NCBI GenBank assembly: GCA_030747475.1
Contig: JASLKO010000210.1
Span: forward strand, 1-11,281
Direction of reading: 5' to 3'
DNA from: Candidatus Thalassarchaeaceae archaeon
Lineage (GTDB): Archaea > Thermoplasmatota > Poseidoniia > Poseidoniales > Thalassarchaeaceae
DNA length: 11,281 nt
Positions 1 to 7,908 of the stretch are shown piece after piece (within the stretch, counting starts at the first letter, position 1; every line of letters starts with the position of its first letter). Both the position numbers and the translations under genes were made by a program. Under the pieces are notes generated by a model that did no database searches, had not been told where the DNA came from, and saw only the letters and a program-made list of their open reading frames with translations.

Positions 1-563
1 TTCAAGCCCGAACGAGCACAAATGCTTGCCAACTCTGCATTCGTCTGACTCCCATTATCTTCCACATGTAACTGAATCGGAACTTTTGCTTGAGATGCCA
101 TGTGCATCACTTCCTCCAATTGTTCATTTGCAGCCGACCAAATTTCCTCTGAAACGGGGTAATGTGGTCGACCAACTTCACCCAAAGCTACAGCCTCACC
201 TTCATCGCAATGATTCAGTGCTAGTTCGACTGAATCAAGATGTAACTGGGTCGCTTCTTCTAGACCCATGGTGTGGATTTGTTTTTCCCATACAACTGGA
301 TGTGGGCCTAGGATAACACGTACATCAATCCCAACTTGACGACGTACAGAACTGGCCAAATCCAATGTCCCCGAATAGGCTTCCCTGACAGCTTGGATTG
401 ATTCGGGCAATTGGTGACCGAAGCCAGGTTTGTGTACTAAACAAAGATGAGTACCTCCCGCATTTGCAAAATCTTGAGCCGCAGCGATGCCTCGGCCATT
501 CAAATCCAAATGGAGATGCGTGTCCCAAATCGGGCCGACCCACCGACCCTCGACAATCGACAT
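1..563 (-). CDS. TatD-related metal-dependent hydrolase, archaeal type (3' end outside window)
   Basis: The first 187 residues of a TIM-barrel amidohydrolase of the archaeal TatD-related group (COG1831-like) are present; the C-terminal part lies beyond the left edge. The metal-ligand pattern of the TatD superfamily is visible: a DTHLHLD motif with H16 and H18, a glutamate (E129) in LGEVGRPHYPV, and a histidine (H166) in IQLHVED. The GPHPVV segment at 86-91 also fits this archaeal branch. By family it should be a soluble, divalent-metal-dependent hydrolase, possibly a nuclease; the substrate in this branch is not established. The ATG at 563 is chosen because it lies 5 bases after the stop of the TBP-like gene and starts just before the HxH strand, as usual for the family. 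It is the last visible gene of the minus-strand operon. The Shine-Dalgarno site is weak, so it may depend on coupling to the upstream gene. Confidence 0.85.
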   Translation of the reverse strand, partial: MSIVEGRWVGPIWDTHLHLDLNGRGIAAAQDFANAGGTHLCLVHKPGFGHQLPESIQAVREAYSGTLDLASSVRRQVGIDVRVILGPHPVVWEKQIHTMGLEEATQLHLDSVELALNHCDEGEAVALGEVGRPHYPVSEEIWSAANEQLEEVMHMASQAKVPIQLHVEDNGSQTNAELASICARSGL

Positions 564-568
564 TCGAA

Positions 569-1084
569 TCAACCCAATAGGTTCTCGTCAGAGAGACGTT
601 GTTTCCATCGACGTGCGGCCATTCCAACCAATTTCCCATGGCGTGCTTCCGTTGCAATCCCTCGGCCATTTCGGAACAGTAGAATTTTAATTTCGTGCTG
701 GGAATCATCGATTTGGAGACAATCAAGTTCAGTATCCATTGTGGCCTCAGGGAATAAATCTGGAACTCCTTCAAGGGCCACATTTGTTTCTAAATTAAAT
801 GAGGCAATGACGGGACCCAACTCAAAACTCATTCCAGATTCATCTTCCCCTAGGCGAAGTAATACTTCTTTTGCAGCAAGATGAGCGAGGTCTTGTTTCT
901 TGCAACCGTGAACAATAATTTTCCCAACCTGATCAATGAGTAGTGTAGCCCGAGGTGCCACCAAAGACAATACGATATATTTCCCGCTCCTTTTCCCACC
1001 AATCTCATCGACAACCCGTTGAGGGTCAAGAGTAAATGGTGGTGTAAATCTGAACAATTGATTTTCAACATGGGCTTCTGTCAT
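569..1084 (-). CDS. Divergent TBP-like protein (two TBP-fold repeats)
   Basis: A 171-residue protein, close to the size of archaeal TATA-binding protein (about 180). Two half-repeats can be read. The first has ATLLIDQVGKIIVHGCKK followed by a helix, matching the TBP pattern 'ATLIF..GKIV.TGAKS' plus helix. The second has PVIASFNLETNVALEGVP, like TBP 'NIVASADLG..INL', then IKILLFRNGRGIATEA plus helix. The canonical FPGLVYRL-type segment that carries DNA-intercalating phenylalanines is not recognisable in either repeat, so ordinary TATA binding may be weakened or lost. I infer a TBP paralogue acting as a regulator or on other DNA or protein partners, not the housekeeping TBP. The start ATG at 1084 overlaps the upstream stop as ATGA and has a near-perfect GGAGG seven bases before it; a longer form from 1153 would lie inside the upstream gene. 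Assignment is by eye, without a profile search. Confidence 0.62.
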   Translation of the reverse strand: MTEAHVENQLFRFTPPFTLDPQRVVDEIGGKRSGKYIVLSLVAPRATLLIDQVGKIIVHGCKKQDLAHLAAKEVLLRLGEDESGMSFELGPVIASFNLETNVALEGVPDLFPEATMDTELDCLQIDDSQHEIKILLFRNGRGIATEARHGKLVGMAARRWKQRLSDENLLG

Positions 1085-1899
1085 TCCTCTTCCTCCTGAA
1101 TCTGTTCGGGCAATGGTTGATTTTTCAAAGCGGCGTGGATACTTGGCAACCATGCTTGCATGACTGGCACGAGGAGCACAGGCGTATCATCATCATCAAC
1201 CTGTCCCCCACAAAGCATTCCAAGCGCCCCTCGAAGTCTGGAAGCCAAGCGTGTATCTCTACGTTCACATAACTCGGGAGACAAAATGGCTTCTGAACGA
1301 TGCCACCAAGCTGCAGAAAGTGCACTTGCCAAGGCAAATCCATGTGCCTTTGAATCGTCTCTTTCATTTCTAGGCGGTGTTGTAGCACGCATGGCTTGTT
1401 TCAAACTTCGACGCCAATGACGGCCGCTAAAAATCGAACGCGCCAAATTTGGTAGACGGACCATCTCATCTGCACAATCTTCAACCCACTCAGTCCATTT
1501 TTCATCTTCTGGTTCAACGAAAAATACCGGACGTGCGGATGAACCTGCATCACTTTCTGCTGCCAATTGAAGGCGACGGAATTCCGGATCTGGAAATTTG
1601 CATGTTTGAATTGAATCAATCGTGGACATGCCAAGCATCATTCTCGCCAACATACCTCCACCCGCAATAATGGAATCTCGATTGATTCCAGGTGATGACT
1701 TCTCCTGTTCAAATTGTTCATCCCAAAATTCAGGTTCGTCCTCAGGTAGCAAAAATGCAACGCCATCCCATTTGCCTACAGAACGCCTGAGAGTTGGCGT
1801 GAGGACAACGTTGGGCAAAGTTGGCCATAAGCGAATCGTGCCACCACTAGGGTCATCCCATTCGACAGGGGACCAGGTGAGAGACCCCAAGTCGGCCAT
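1081..1899 (-). CDS. Hypothetical protein, 272 aa, acidic, soluble
   Basis: I do not recognise this family. The protein has no signal peptide or membrane segment and looks cytosolic. It starts with a Trp-rich stretch (SLTWSPVEWDD), has a Gly/Met-rich helix (AGGGMLARMMLGM) near residue 80, a Trp/Arg-rich central region (GRHWRRSLKQAMR) and ends in an acidic IQEEEE tail. It sits between the surface-protein gene and the TBP-like gene and overlaps the latter by four bases (ATGA), so the two are probably translated together and may act together; that link is inference. ATG 1899 is chosen over the in-frame TTG at 1926 because a GAGGT Shine-Dalgarno sequence lies seven bases upstream of it, and the TTG form would overlap the preceding gene by 17 bases. 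The reading frame is clearly real: it is long, closely packed and has uniform codon use. Confidence 0.8.
   Translation of the reverse strand: MADLGSLTWSPVEWDDPSGGTIRLWPTLPNVVLTPTLRRSVGKWDGVAFLLPEDEPEFWDEQFEQEKSSPGINRDSIIAGGGMLARMMLGMSTIDSIQTCKFPDPEFRRLQLAAESDAGSSARPVFFVEPEDEKWTEWVEDCADEMVRLPNLARSIFSGRHWRRSLKQAMRATTPPRNERDDSKAHGFALASALSAAWWHRSEAILSPELCERRDTRLASRLRGALGMLCGGQVDDDDTPVLLVPVMQAWLPSIHAALKNQPLPEQIQEEEE
1092..1096 (-). promoter_or_regulatory. Shine-Dalgarno site of the TBP-like gene
   Basis: GGAGG on the minus strand followed by seven bases and ATG 1084. It lies inside the 3' end of the upstream gene and is the strongest ribosome site in the operon, so the TBP-like protein may be made at a higher level than simple coupling would give. 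Confidence 0.7.
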
Positions 1900-1906
1900 C
1901 TGTTCG

Positions 1907-1911
1907 ACCTC
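1907..1911 (-). promoter_or_regulatory. Shine-Dalgarno site of the 272-aa gene
   Basis: GAGGT on the minus strand, seven bases before ATG 1899. It overlaps the TGA stop (1910-1912) of the surface-protein gene, which suggests re-initiation by terminating ribosomes. It decides the start in favour of ATG 1899 over TTG 1926. Confidence 0.6.
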
Positions 1912-4900
1912 ATTCTTGACTGGCAAGCCACTCTTCGAGTTGCTCTACATTCCATCCTTGATCGAAATAACCCTGGATGGTTGCATCGTCCCAGAATGGG
2001 AATTTCTCCTTGGCAATCTCCATTGGACTCTTTGCAGCTGCTGGTGGACCACGAGATGAACCCGGTGGACCCCTTCGCTCACCCGGTCTTGTCGCCGGTG
2101 GGCCACGACTCTGTACTGGTGTAACCGCTTCAGCAGCAGGTAGGAAATCATCTTCTTCGATGTATTCAAACTCTTCAGCATCTTCTGTTCTGTTTAGAAC
2201 GATCAGAACGACGACGACTGCAACGATTAGCAATATCACCACGGCAACAATGCCAATAAGCAACATCGAACCATCACTAGAATCCTTTGAAAATTTAGAA
2301 ACACTGTATGTGATTTCGTCAGCAATGGGCTCGTTATCCATGTCCAATATGGTAATCGTTACACTCGCTTCAGGATCTTCGTGCATTGGCATTTGATATC
2401 GCCATCGAGGGCAATCAGAATTGGCATTGCAAGTAACATCACTAGTGATTGTCTCCGGGGAACCTGCTGGAGAGCCTGCTTTTGTCACCACAATCTGAAT
2501 TTGTAAAACGCCTTCTTTGTTTCCATCATTTCTATAATCAATTAGCAAATCAAAGAAGGTGTCTTCCATGGGTTTATCGACAGATAAGTCTGCTCTCTCG
2601 ATGACAAACTTCGAGGCTTCATAGGCCATATCATAGGTGCCCGCTCCACTGTTCAAAGAATCGCCAAAGGCGCCGGCTCCATTGATTGTCTGTCCGGCGG
2701 AATCATGACCAGTTAACCAGAATTTGACAACAACATTCTCGACATCTTCAGGGAATGGTTGTGAGGACCCCCATAGGTCAACACAGGTTGCAGTCGCTCG
2801 AATACGACCCTGATTTGATTCAAGATACAGTGGTGTACTTTCCCAACCGGGACCATCTGAAAAAGCATTCAGATATTCTGTCCAATTGTACTCAAATGCA
2901 CCGACTTCTTGTGATTTGTAGAACATCCAATTCAGTTCAACGGATTCAGTATCCATGCCTTGAAGTTCGTCAATCAGAATTTCAGCATTCAAACAATCCA
3001 TGACCGATGAAGAAATACTTCCTTCAATTGTATCGCCCGTGTTCGAATTGGACAATGACCATGATCCAAATACTGCATCGGGTCGATCACCATCGACCTT
3101 GACAATGAATGAACGTGAAGGTGCAGGGGTATAGTCAACCGCACCTTCTGGAAGCCCTAGAATTTGTAGTGTGTAGCTGTATTCATTTGTTGCAGATGCA
3201 GCAGGAATGACCAACTGGAATGAGCCATTCTCAAATGGATACTCATTGACTTCAACAAGTGCGGGCGAATAACCGCTATCTGGCAATCCGGCAGGATACA
3301 TTGGTGTACGTGTAACCTGAAGGGTCAGTGGAATCTCAGGACTCACGAAAATCAATGAGTTCATGCCAGCGCTGAATACATAGCGACCATCAATGACCAG
3401 GATGTCACCTTGGTATACGAATCCACCATCTGCTGAGCCAACACCATCTGTTGGGAAGCCGGAGGTGTCCTGAACACTGAATGTAGTCGTGTCAAGCTCA
3501 ATTCCACTTGCATATTCCCACCGTTGAGGGTTTCTTGATGCACTAATGTGTACCTCGTTGTTATTGAGATCCTTGTCTTTCATTGCAACATCTGGTGTCT
3601 TGACACCGCCCACATATGAAAGGGGGATGGACCATGCCATCCGAATCGGTATATCGAGTGTGAAGCGCTGTTCAAATGGGGAAAGCAATACATTTCCTTC
3701 CCGAGTTAACATTCGTGGTTTCATTCCAGTGTTCTCGTAATCATCTAAAATTTCAAGCCAATCGTTGTCACCACTTGTCCAAGCCGTATCATTTTGTGGC
3801 GAATAGAACACCTCTACGCAACCTTCTGGGTCATACGAAACCCCTACGTCGTTGCATATTACTGGATTCATTGTGATGGTAATCTTGTCAACATCCGTCC
3901 AACCATTGTCATCCTTCCCGTCCACCAATAGGTGATACACGTTTCCTGCATACATCGAACGATTGTTGTCATTTAGCATGGCGCCTTTTGAATCCGAAAT
4001 ATGGAACGCCTCAACCAGAGGTGTACGACTTTCCATTGCGATGTAAGTGACAAGGTCGGCATTGATTCCGGGGCCACCTCCATCGATTTCATTGCCACCT
4101 ATATCTCCACCAGAGACGAATACGCTGACCATTTGTGGAGGATCAATTCCACTGTTATCATAATCACTAATACATTCACATGGGTGATCGATTAGATAGT
4201 ACGAAGTATCGGTCTGTGTTTGTCGAAGAAGACCAATTTGCGAATATTCATTCAACTGGGCCTCTCGATCCATTTCTCCTGTATCAGCAGCAACGTAACC
4301 GATGTCGCCAGGACACATGCCATCTAATCCACAGTCATCCTTTGCTTCAACCCAATAATTGAGGGTCAATGCCTCTGGTGCCAATGGTAAATCTTGTGCT
4401 GCGATTCTGAACTTTTGGTTGGTACTTGCACGGACCCATGTGTCATCATTGAGATCTCGCCAATCGCCCTGCAGGCTGAATACAGAGATGTTCATCAAAT
4501 GAGGTGCAAAGGGATCGAGTGTGATTGAAAATCGAATGGCACAATCACTGTCTGGGTTGTACTCAGTCGGTGCACAAATTTGATCCCCGTCAGTGTAGTT
4601 GTGCATGACCAATCGATATTGTTCATTTCCAGCCTCGGTGGCAGGGAGTGTTGGTTGCCACGAATAATTTCCATCAATAGATGCTGCAGTGGAGTCAACA
4701 TGCAACCAATCTTCCTCCACGATATTTGATTGGTTTCGCTTCTGTAGTAGAACTTGATAGCTACTTGGATTCGGTGCAACATCCAAATCTTCGTAACGGA
4801 TGTTGAAATCGAGGGAGATCGTGTTGCTAGAGAATGCGTTGTTCAAATCTGTCTGTTCTACACCACCTTGATTGAATAGATGGAAATCAGTGATTCCTGC

Positions 4901-7795
4901 ATCGTTTTCTACAGCATTGCCAGTAACGGGTGCAATCAAACTACCAGCGGGCAATCCATTGACACCCGTGTTTGAAAGTGCTGAAGCATAAATCCGGACA
5001 CTTGCAGTATCATCCCATGTTGGGTTGACCTTGAACCTCCAATTGAGTTGCTTTACACCTGCAGATGCATCGGTTGCCAGTGATTGTAACGCCATGAAAT
5101 CTATCTTGTCTTCTGGATCATTATCCTCCCAGAATGTACCATTGGTTTGATCCCAACGCAGCTCCATATTTCCATTTGCGGTTTCAAACAGAAGGCTTGC
5201 ACCACCAAGGGTTTGACCTGTGGATGAGGCGACTTCATGTGTGGTGACGATTTCAATAATATCTCCATTGGGATACATGCCAGAAATCCCACCATCATCC
5301 AATGTTGAATCATACCCACTGGTGGTCGAAACCGATAGTGATGACAATGAAATCGATCCACCTGAACCACCAACGATTCGCATGGGTACGACAACGGAAC
5401 CTGTGGCACCGCCACTACTCGCGAGTGCAACACCTTGGTTTAGTTCACGGGCGATATTGTTTGAATCGCTAATTGCACGCTCCCAATTGTAGATGATGTC
5501 AATGTCACGGAACGTAATTGTTGAACCAATTGTGGCGGAATCTGCATCAAGACTGAGGCGGAATAAGCACCACTCATTTCCGTATCCATCCACCCACGCC
5601 ACAGGAACCAATGGATTGTCAAGAAGTGCTTGAATTGTAGACTGCAAAGAGATCAACGGGCTCTGTGGATATGGAATCAAATCTGTCCCCTCATCCATAG
5701 ACAGCACCACTTCTTCTTGTTGAGATCCACTGATAAGATACAAGTCAAAGACTCCAATATCGGAGTCTTGATAATTCAATTCAGCATATTCAATGTCTGC
5801 ACCTTTCGGCAAAAGGAATGGGGCACCTTCAGCGTGAAGGTTGACATCAAGCATGAGCGTGGAGGTCGAGGCCCCCTCGTTCACACCATTGACTACGCCC
5901 GTACGGAACATATCTTGGCGGCCGAAGAGCCCAAATGCTGGATCTAACATCCCCCATTCAATGTCCCCATCAGCAGCAACGTCCAAAGAAATACCTCTGG
6001 AATGATGAGCAAAACGATACTCGGCATGGAATGAATACACTTCACAAAATGATGTGTAATTGGCCATGACACCAAAAGTCAAGGCAGGTGATGCCAGTTC
6101 AGTCCATTGATTATTGGTCAAAACTGTCATCGGGGCATCAGAGTTTAGACTCATGCCATAAAGGCCGTTTGGATTGCTTCCACAATTGTCCACGAGAACA
6201 GGTTTTACAGCGACAATCGGCATCGAAAAGTCCGGTCGAATAGCAGTAGGTGTATACGAATCATCGTGGATAGATGCTGTAATCATCACCGTTGAACTAT
6301 CGGTCATGGCTGAATACCATTTGTCACCCGCATACATTCCACCTTCCCAAAATACACCTTCTGTGTTGTTGAACGTGGTTCCAATAATCGTCCCCAGATG
6401 GAATCCGTAAAGCGTTGGCGTAGACAAACGCGCCGAGCCTGAACCAAATGTGAATTTCAAATCGATTAGAGGGTAATCATCTGCATTGATATCCCACAAC
6501 TCGATGAGGGTGCCCTGTAGGTTTGACATGGGGTCTCCATTTCGATCGATGACCACATTGCCAGTCCCTGCATCCAAAATATCAACACCAAAATCTGCCG
6601 ATGAAGATTTGCGCAGCTCCAAATTGAGTAGACCGTATCCATCTGGGAATCCAGCTTGACCGGATACCTGTGGAGAAAACGAACTCATGGTTACGTGTCC
6701 TTGTGCAGGAAGTGGATCACCAACACGTACACCGTCGATATACCAACCTGCGTTCATCATTTCAACTGGGAATGAACCACTGCGGTCATTGACTTCGTGA
6801 ACGAAGACCAACTTAACGTAACGACCGGCGTGGCTCGATAAATCGATTTTGATATCTGACCATCCATTGGGACTATTTGCGGAAGTTGTACCATTGCCAG
6901 CCAGAACGTAGTCGCCTGCTTGAGGGCCGTTCGAACCGAGGTAATTGCAACGATTGGCAGGAACTTGATTGGTTGCTGAACCGAGTTGGTGCAAGCCGTC
7001 TCCAGAAGACACTCCGGTCGTAGCCCCAACATCGATTGGAGCGAAGACGGCATTCTGGAAGTCTTGATTGTTGGTTGAATTTTGGACGGCAACATATGCA
7101 CAATCATCGTAATAATACTGGTTTGTTCCGGCCTCTCTGTAAAAGAAAGAATGGAAACTCTTGAACGTCAAATCGGCCTTTCCGGGGTGAACAAAGAAGG
7201 AGACACTGGTGAGGACCATGTTGAATTCACCATCGGGCAAAGTGGCCGTATAATCTGGGTTCTCGAAATCAGTTCCCCAACACCAATCACCGACACCACA
7301 GCCCTGAGCAAGCACGTTATTGTCTTGATTGTTATGTGCCCAATTTGCAATGAGCGGTTGAACACCTTGATCTGGCCCCGCAGCCCAGCCCTCAGGATTG
7401 GCTTCAAAGTCAGCATTGTAACCCATGCTTGTCAATTGGAGTGACTCATCCTCGAAAGTGAAATCGCTATTGGATGAATATTGAGTCATTCCGCCATTGA
7501 AAATTGGGTTCCAAATTTCGCCGTTGGCAACCAATGAACTGTCGATGGCCTGCACGTCATCGTGAACGGCATAATTCGTGCCTACGATTAGGCCTGCAGC
7601 ATTTACAGTTTCACCGGCAGGCATGCTAATTCCAGCTGTCAAGTCATCGCCCCATGAGCCCTGGTCACGGAGATCTACATCCACTTCAGAGTCGCCATTG
7701 GCAAAGGTGCTAATTGTCGCAGCATGAACCAATGTTGTTGAGAACAACATCAAGCAAATCATGGCCAACGATAGGGTTCGTGTTCGGGTTGTCAT
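1910..7795 (-). CDS. Giant secreted surface protein, 1961 aa, with C-terminal membrane anchor and GPP-rich cytosolic tail
   Basis: Residues 1-25 form a signal peptide (Arg-containing N-region, hydrophobic LAMICLMLF core, likely cut after VHA). Residues about 126-362 look like a MAM/jelly-roll-type adhesion or carbohydrate-binding module: they begin FEANPEGW, contain several Cys, and end in GWYIDGVRVGDP, a signature seen at the end of such modules in secreted proteins. The long middle is beta-rich, with many N-x-S/T sites and Asp/Asn-rich loops such as DGKDDNGWTDVDK that may bind calcium. Residues about 1733-1832 resemble a CARDB-type Ig-like domain. One transmembrane helix spans 1844-1867, followed by an acidic stretch, three RGPP motifs (1897-1918) and a C-terminal helical segment containing WNVEQLEEWLASQ. 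Topology is outside-in with a 94-residue cytosolic tail. It is probably a cell-surface adhesin or envelope protein; the ligand is unknown. ATG 7795 is supported by GGAAGTGACC upstream and by the signal peptide. It is the first gene of the operon. Confidence 0.88.
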   Translation of the reverse strand: MTTRTRTLSLAMICLMLFSTTLVHAATISTFANGDSEVDVDLRDQGSWGDDLTAGISMPAGETVNAAGLIVGTNYAVHDDVQAIDSSLVANGEIWNPIFNGGMTQYSSNSDFTFEDESLQLTSMGYNADFEANPEGWAAGPDQGVQPLIANWAHNNQDNNVLAQGCGVGDWCWGTDFENPDYTATLPDGEFNMVLTSVSFFVHPGKADLTFKSFHSFFYREAGTNQYYYDDCAYVAVQNSTNNQDFQNAVFAPIDVGATTGVSSGDGLHQLGSATNQVPANRCNYLGSNGPQAGDYVLAGNGTTSANSPNGWSDIKIDLSSHAGRYVKLVFVHEVNDRSGSFPVEMMNAGWYIDGVRVGDPLPAQGHVTMSSFSPQVSGQAGFPDGYGLLNLELRKSSSADFGVDILDAGTGNVVIDRNGDPMSNLQGTLIELWDINADDYPLIDLKFTFGSGSARLSTPTLYGFHLGTIIGTTFNNTEGVFWEGGMYAGDKWYSAMTDSSTVMITASIHDDSYTPTAIRPDFSMPIVAVKPVLVDNCGSNPNGLYGMSLNSDAPMTVLTNNQWTELASPALTFGVMANYTSFCEVYSFHAEYRFAHHSRGISLDVAADGDIEWGMLDPAFGLFGRQDMFRTGVVNGVNEGASTSTLMLDVNLHAEGAPFLLPKGADIEYAELNYQDSDIGVFDLYLISGSQQEEVVLSMDEGTDLIPYPQSPLISLQSTIQALLDNPLVPVAWVDGYGNEWCLFRLSLDADSATIGSTITFRDIDIIYNWERAISDSNNIARELNQGVALASSGGATGSVVVPMRIVGGSGGSISLSSLSVSTTSGYDSTLDDGGISGMYPNGDIIEIVTTHEVASSTGQTLGGASLLFETANGNMELRWDQTNGTFWEDNDPEDKIDFMALQSLATDASAGVKQLNWRFKVNPTWDDTASVRIYASALSNTGVNGLPAGSLIAPVTGNAVENDAGITDFHLFNQGGVEQTDLNNAFSSNTISLDFNIRYEDLDVAPNPSSYQVLLQKRNQSNIVEEDWLHVDSTAASIDGNYSWQPTLPATEAGNEQYRLVMHNYTDGDQICAPTEYNPDSDCAIRFSITLDPFAPHLMNISVFSLQGDWRDLNDDTWVRASTNQKFRIAAQDLPLAPEALTLNYWVEAKDDCGLDGMCPGDIGYVAADTGEMDREAQLNEYSQIGLLRQTQTDTSYYLIDHPCECISDYDNSGIDPPQMVSVFVSGGDIGGNEIDGGGPGINADLVTYIAMESRTPLVEAFHISDSKGAMLNDNNRSMYAGNVYHLLVDGKDDNGWTDVDKITITMNPVICNDVGVSYDPEGCVEVFYSPQNDTAWTSGDNDWLEILDDYENTGMKPRMLTREGNVLLSPFEQRFTLDIPIRMAWSIPLSYVGGVKTPDVAMKDKDLNNNEVHISASRNPQRWEYASGIELDTTTFSVQDTSGFPTDGVGSADGGFVYQGDILVIDGRYVFSAGMNSLIFVSPEIPLTLQVTRTPMYPAGLPDSGYSPALVEVNEYPFENGSFQLVIPAASATNEYSYTLQILGLPEGAVDYTPAPSRSFIVKVDGDRPDAVFGSWSLSNSNTGDTIEGSISSSVMDCLNAEILIDELQGMDTESVELNWMFYKSQEVGAFEYNWTEYLNAFSDGPGWESTPLYLESNQGRIRATATCVDLWGSSQPFPEDVENVVVKFWLTGHDSAGQTINGAGAFGDSLNSGAGTYDMAYEASKFVIERADLSVDKPMEDTFFDLLIDYRNDGNKEGVLQIQIVVTKAGSPAGSPETITSDVTCNANSDCPRWRYQMPMHEDPEASVTITILDMDNEPIADEITYSVSKFSKDSSDGSMLLIGIVAVVILLIVAVVVVLIVLNRTEDAEEFEYIEEDDFLPAAEAVTPVQSRGPPATRPGERRGPPGSSRGPPAAAKSPMEIAKEKFPFWDDATIQGYFDQGWNVEQLEEWLASQE

Positions 7796-7799
7796 GTTA

Positions 7800-7809
7800 G
7801 GTCACTTCC
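7800..7809 (-). promoter_or_regulatory. Shine-Dalgarno site of the surface-protein gene
   Basis: GGAAGTGACC on the minus strand matches the expected archaeal anti-Shine-Dalgarno complement GGAGGTGATC at 8 of 10 bases and ends four bases before ATG 7795. It confirms this start and shows that the mRNA carries a 5' leader. Confidence 0.65.
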
Positions 7810-7814
7810 AAGAT

Positions 7815-7831
7815 GAACCACTATGTGGTTC
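7815..7831. repeat. Perfect 7-3-7 palindrome at the predicted transcript start
   Basis: GAACCAC-TAT-GTGGTTC is a perfect inverted repeat of 7-base arms around 3 bases. It begins about 26 bases downstream of the centre of the TATA box at 7853-7860, where transcription of the surface-protein operon should start. It could be an operator for a dimeric repressor, or a hairpin at the very 5' end of the mRNA that protects it or controls access to the nearby ribosome site. The sequence shows symmetry and position only; the role is inferred. Confidence 0.55.
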
Positions 7832-7852
7832 TAACTTGGGGACTCAAAGCCC

Positions 7853-7860
7853 GCATATAA
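7853..7860 (-). promoter_or_regulatory. TATA box of the surface-protein operon
   Basis: TTATATGC on the minus strand, in an otherwise GC-rich stretch. Archaeal start sites lie about 25-27 bases downstream of the TATA centre, which gives a start near 7830 and a leader of roughly 36 bases before ATG 7795. No strong purine-rich BRE is seen just upstream. Confidence 0.5.
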
Positions 7861-7877
7861 CACCCATGTTGCTCTGG

Positions 7878-7897
7878 TTGGCCCCGTAGGGGGCCAA
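7878..7897 (-). terminator. GC-rich hairpin after the ThiI-like gene
   Basis: TTGGCCCC and GGGGCCAA form a perfect 8-base-pair stem with a 4-base loop. It lies 11 bases past the TAA (7909) of the ThiI-like gene and upstream of the surface-operon promoter. On the minus strand the bases between stop and stem are T-rich (TTATCTTATTTT), as archaeal terminators often are, but there is no T-run after the stem. It probably ends or protects the ThiI-like transcript and keeps it from reading into the next operon. Confidence 0.5.
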
Positions 7898-7908
7898 AAT
7901 AAGATAAT

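Noticed and set aside
447..884. 145-codon plus-strand frame opposite the TBP-like and TatD genes
   Set aside because: Its composition is that of an antisense shadow (Ser/Arg/Pro-rich, no motif), and both minus-strand genes under it have clear family signatures.
1085..1153. Longer TBP-like form starting at 1153
   Set aside because: It would lie inside the upstream gene; the GGAGG site and ATGA overlap place the start at 1084.
1622..2059. 145-codon plus-strand frame opposite the end of the surface gene
   Set aside because: It is antisense to well-supported coding sequence and carries no start signal or domain.
5630..5947. 105-codon plus-strand frame inside the giant gene
   Set aside because: It lies wholly antisense within the 1961-codon gene; such frames are expected by chance in a gene of this length.
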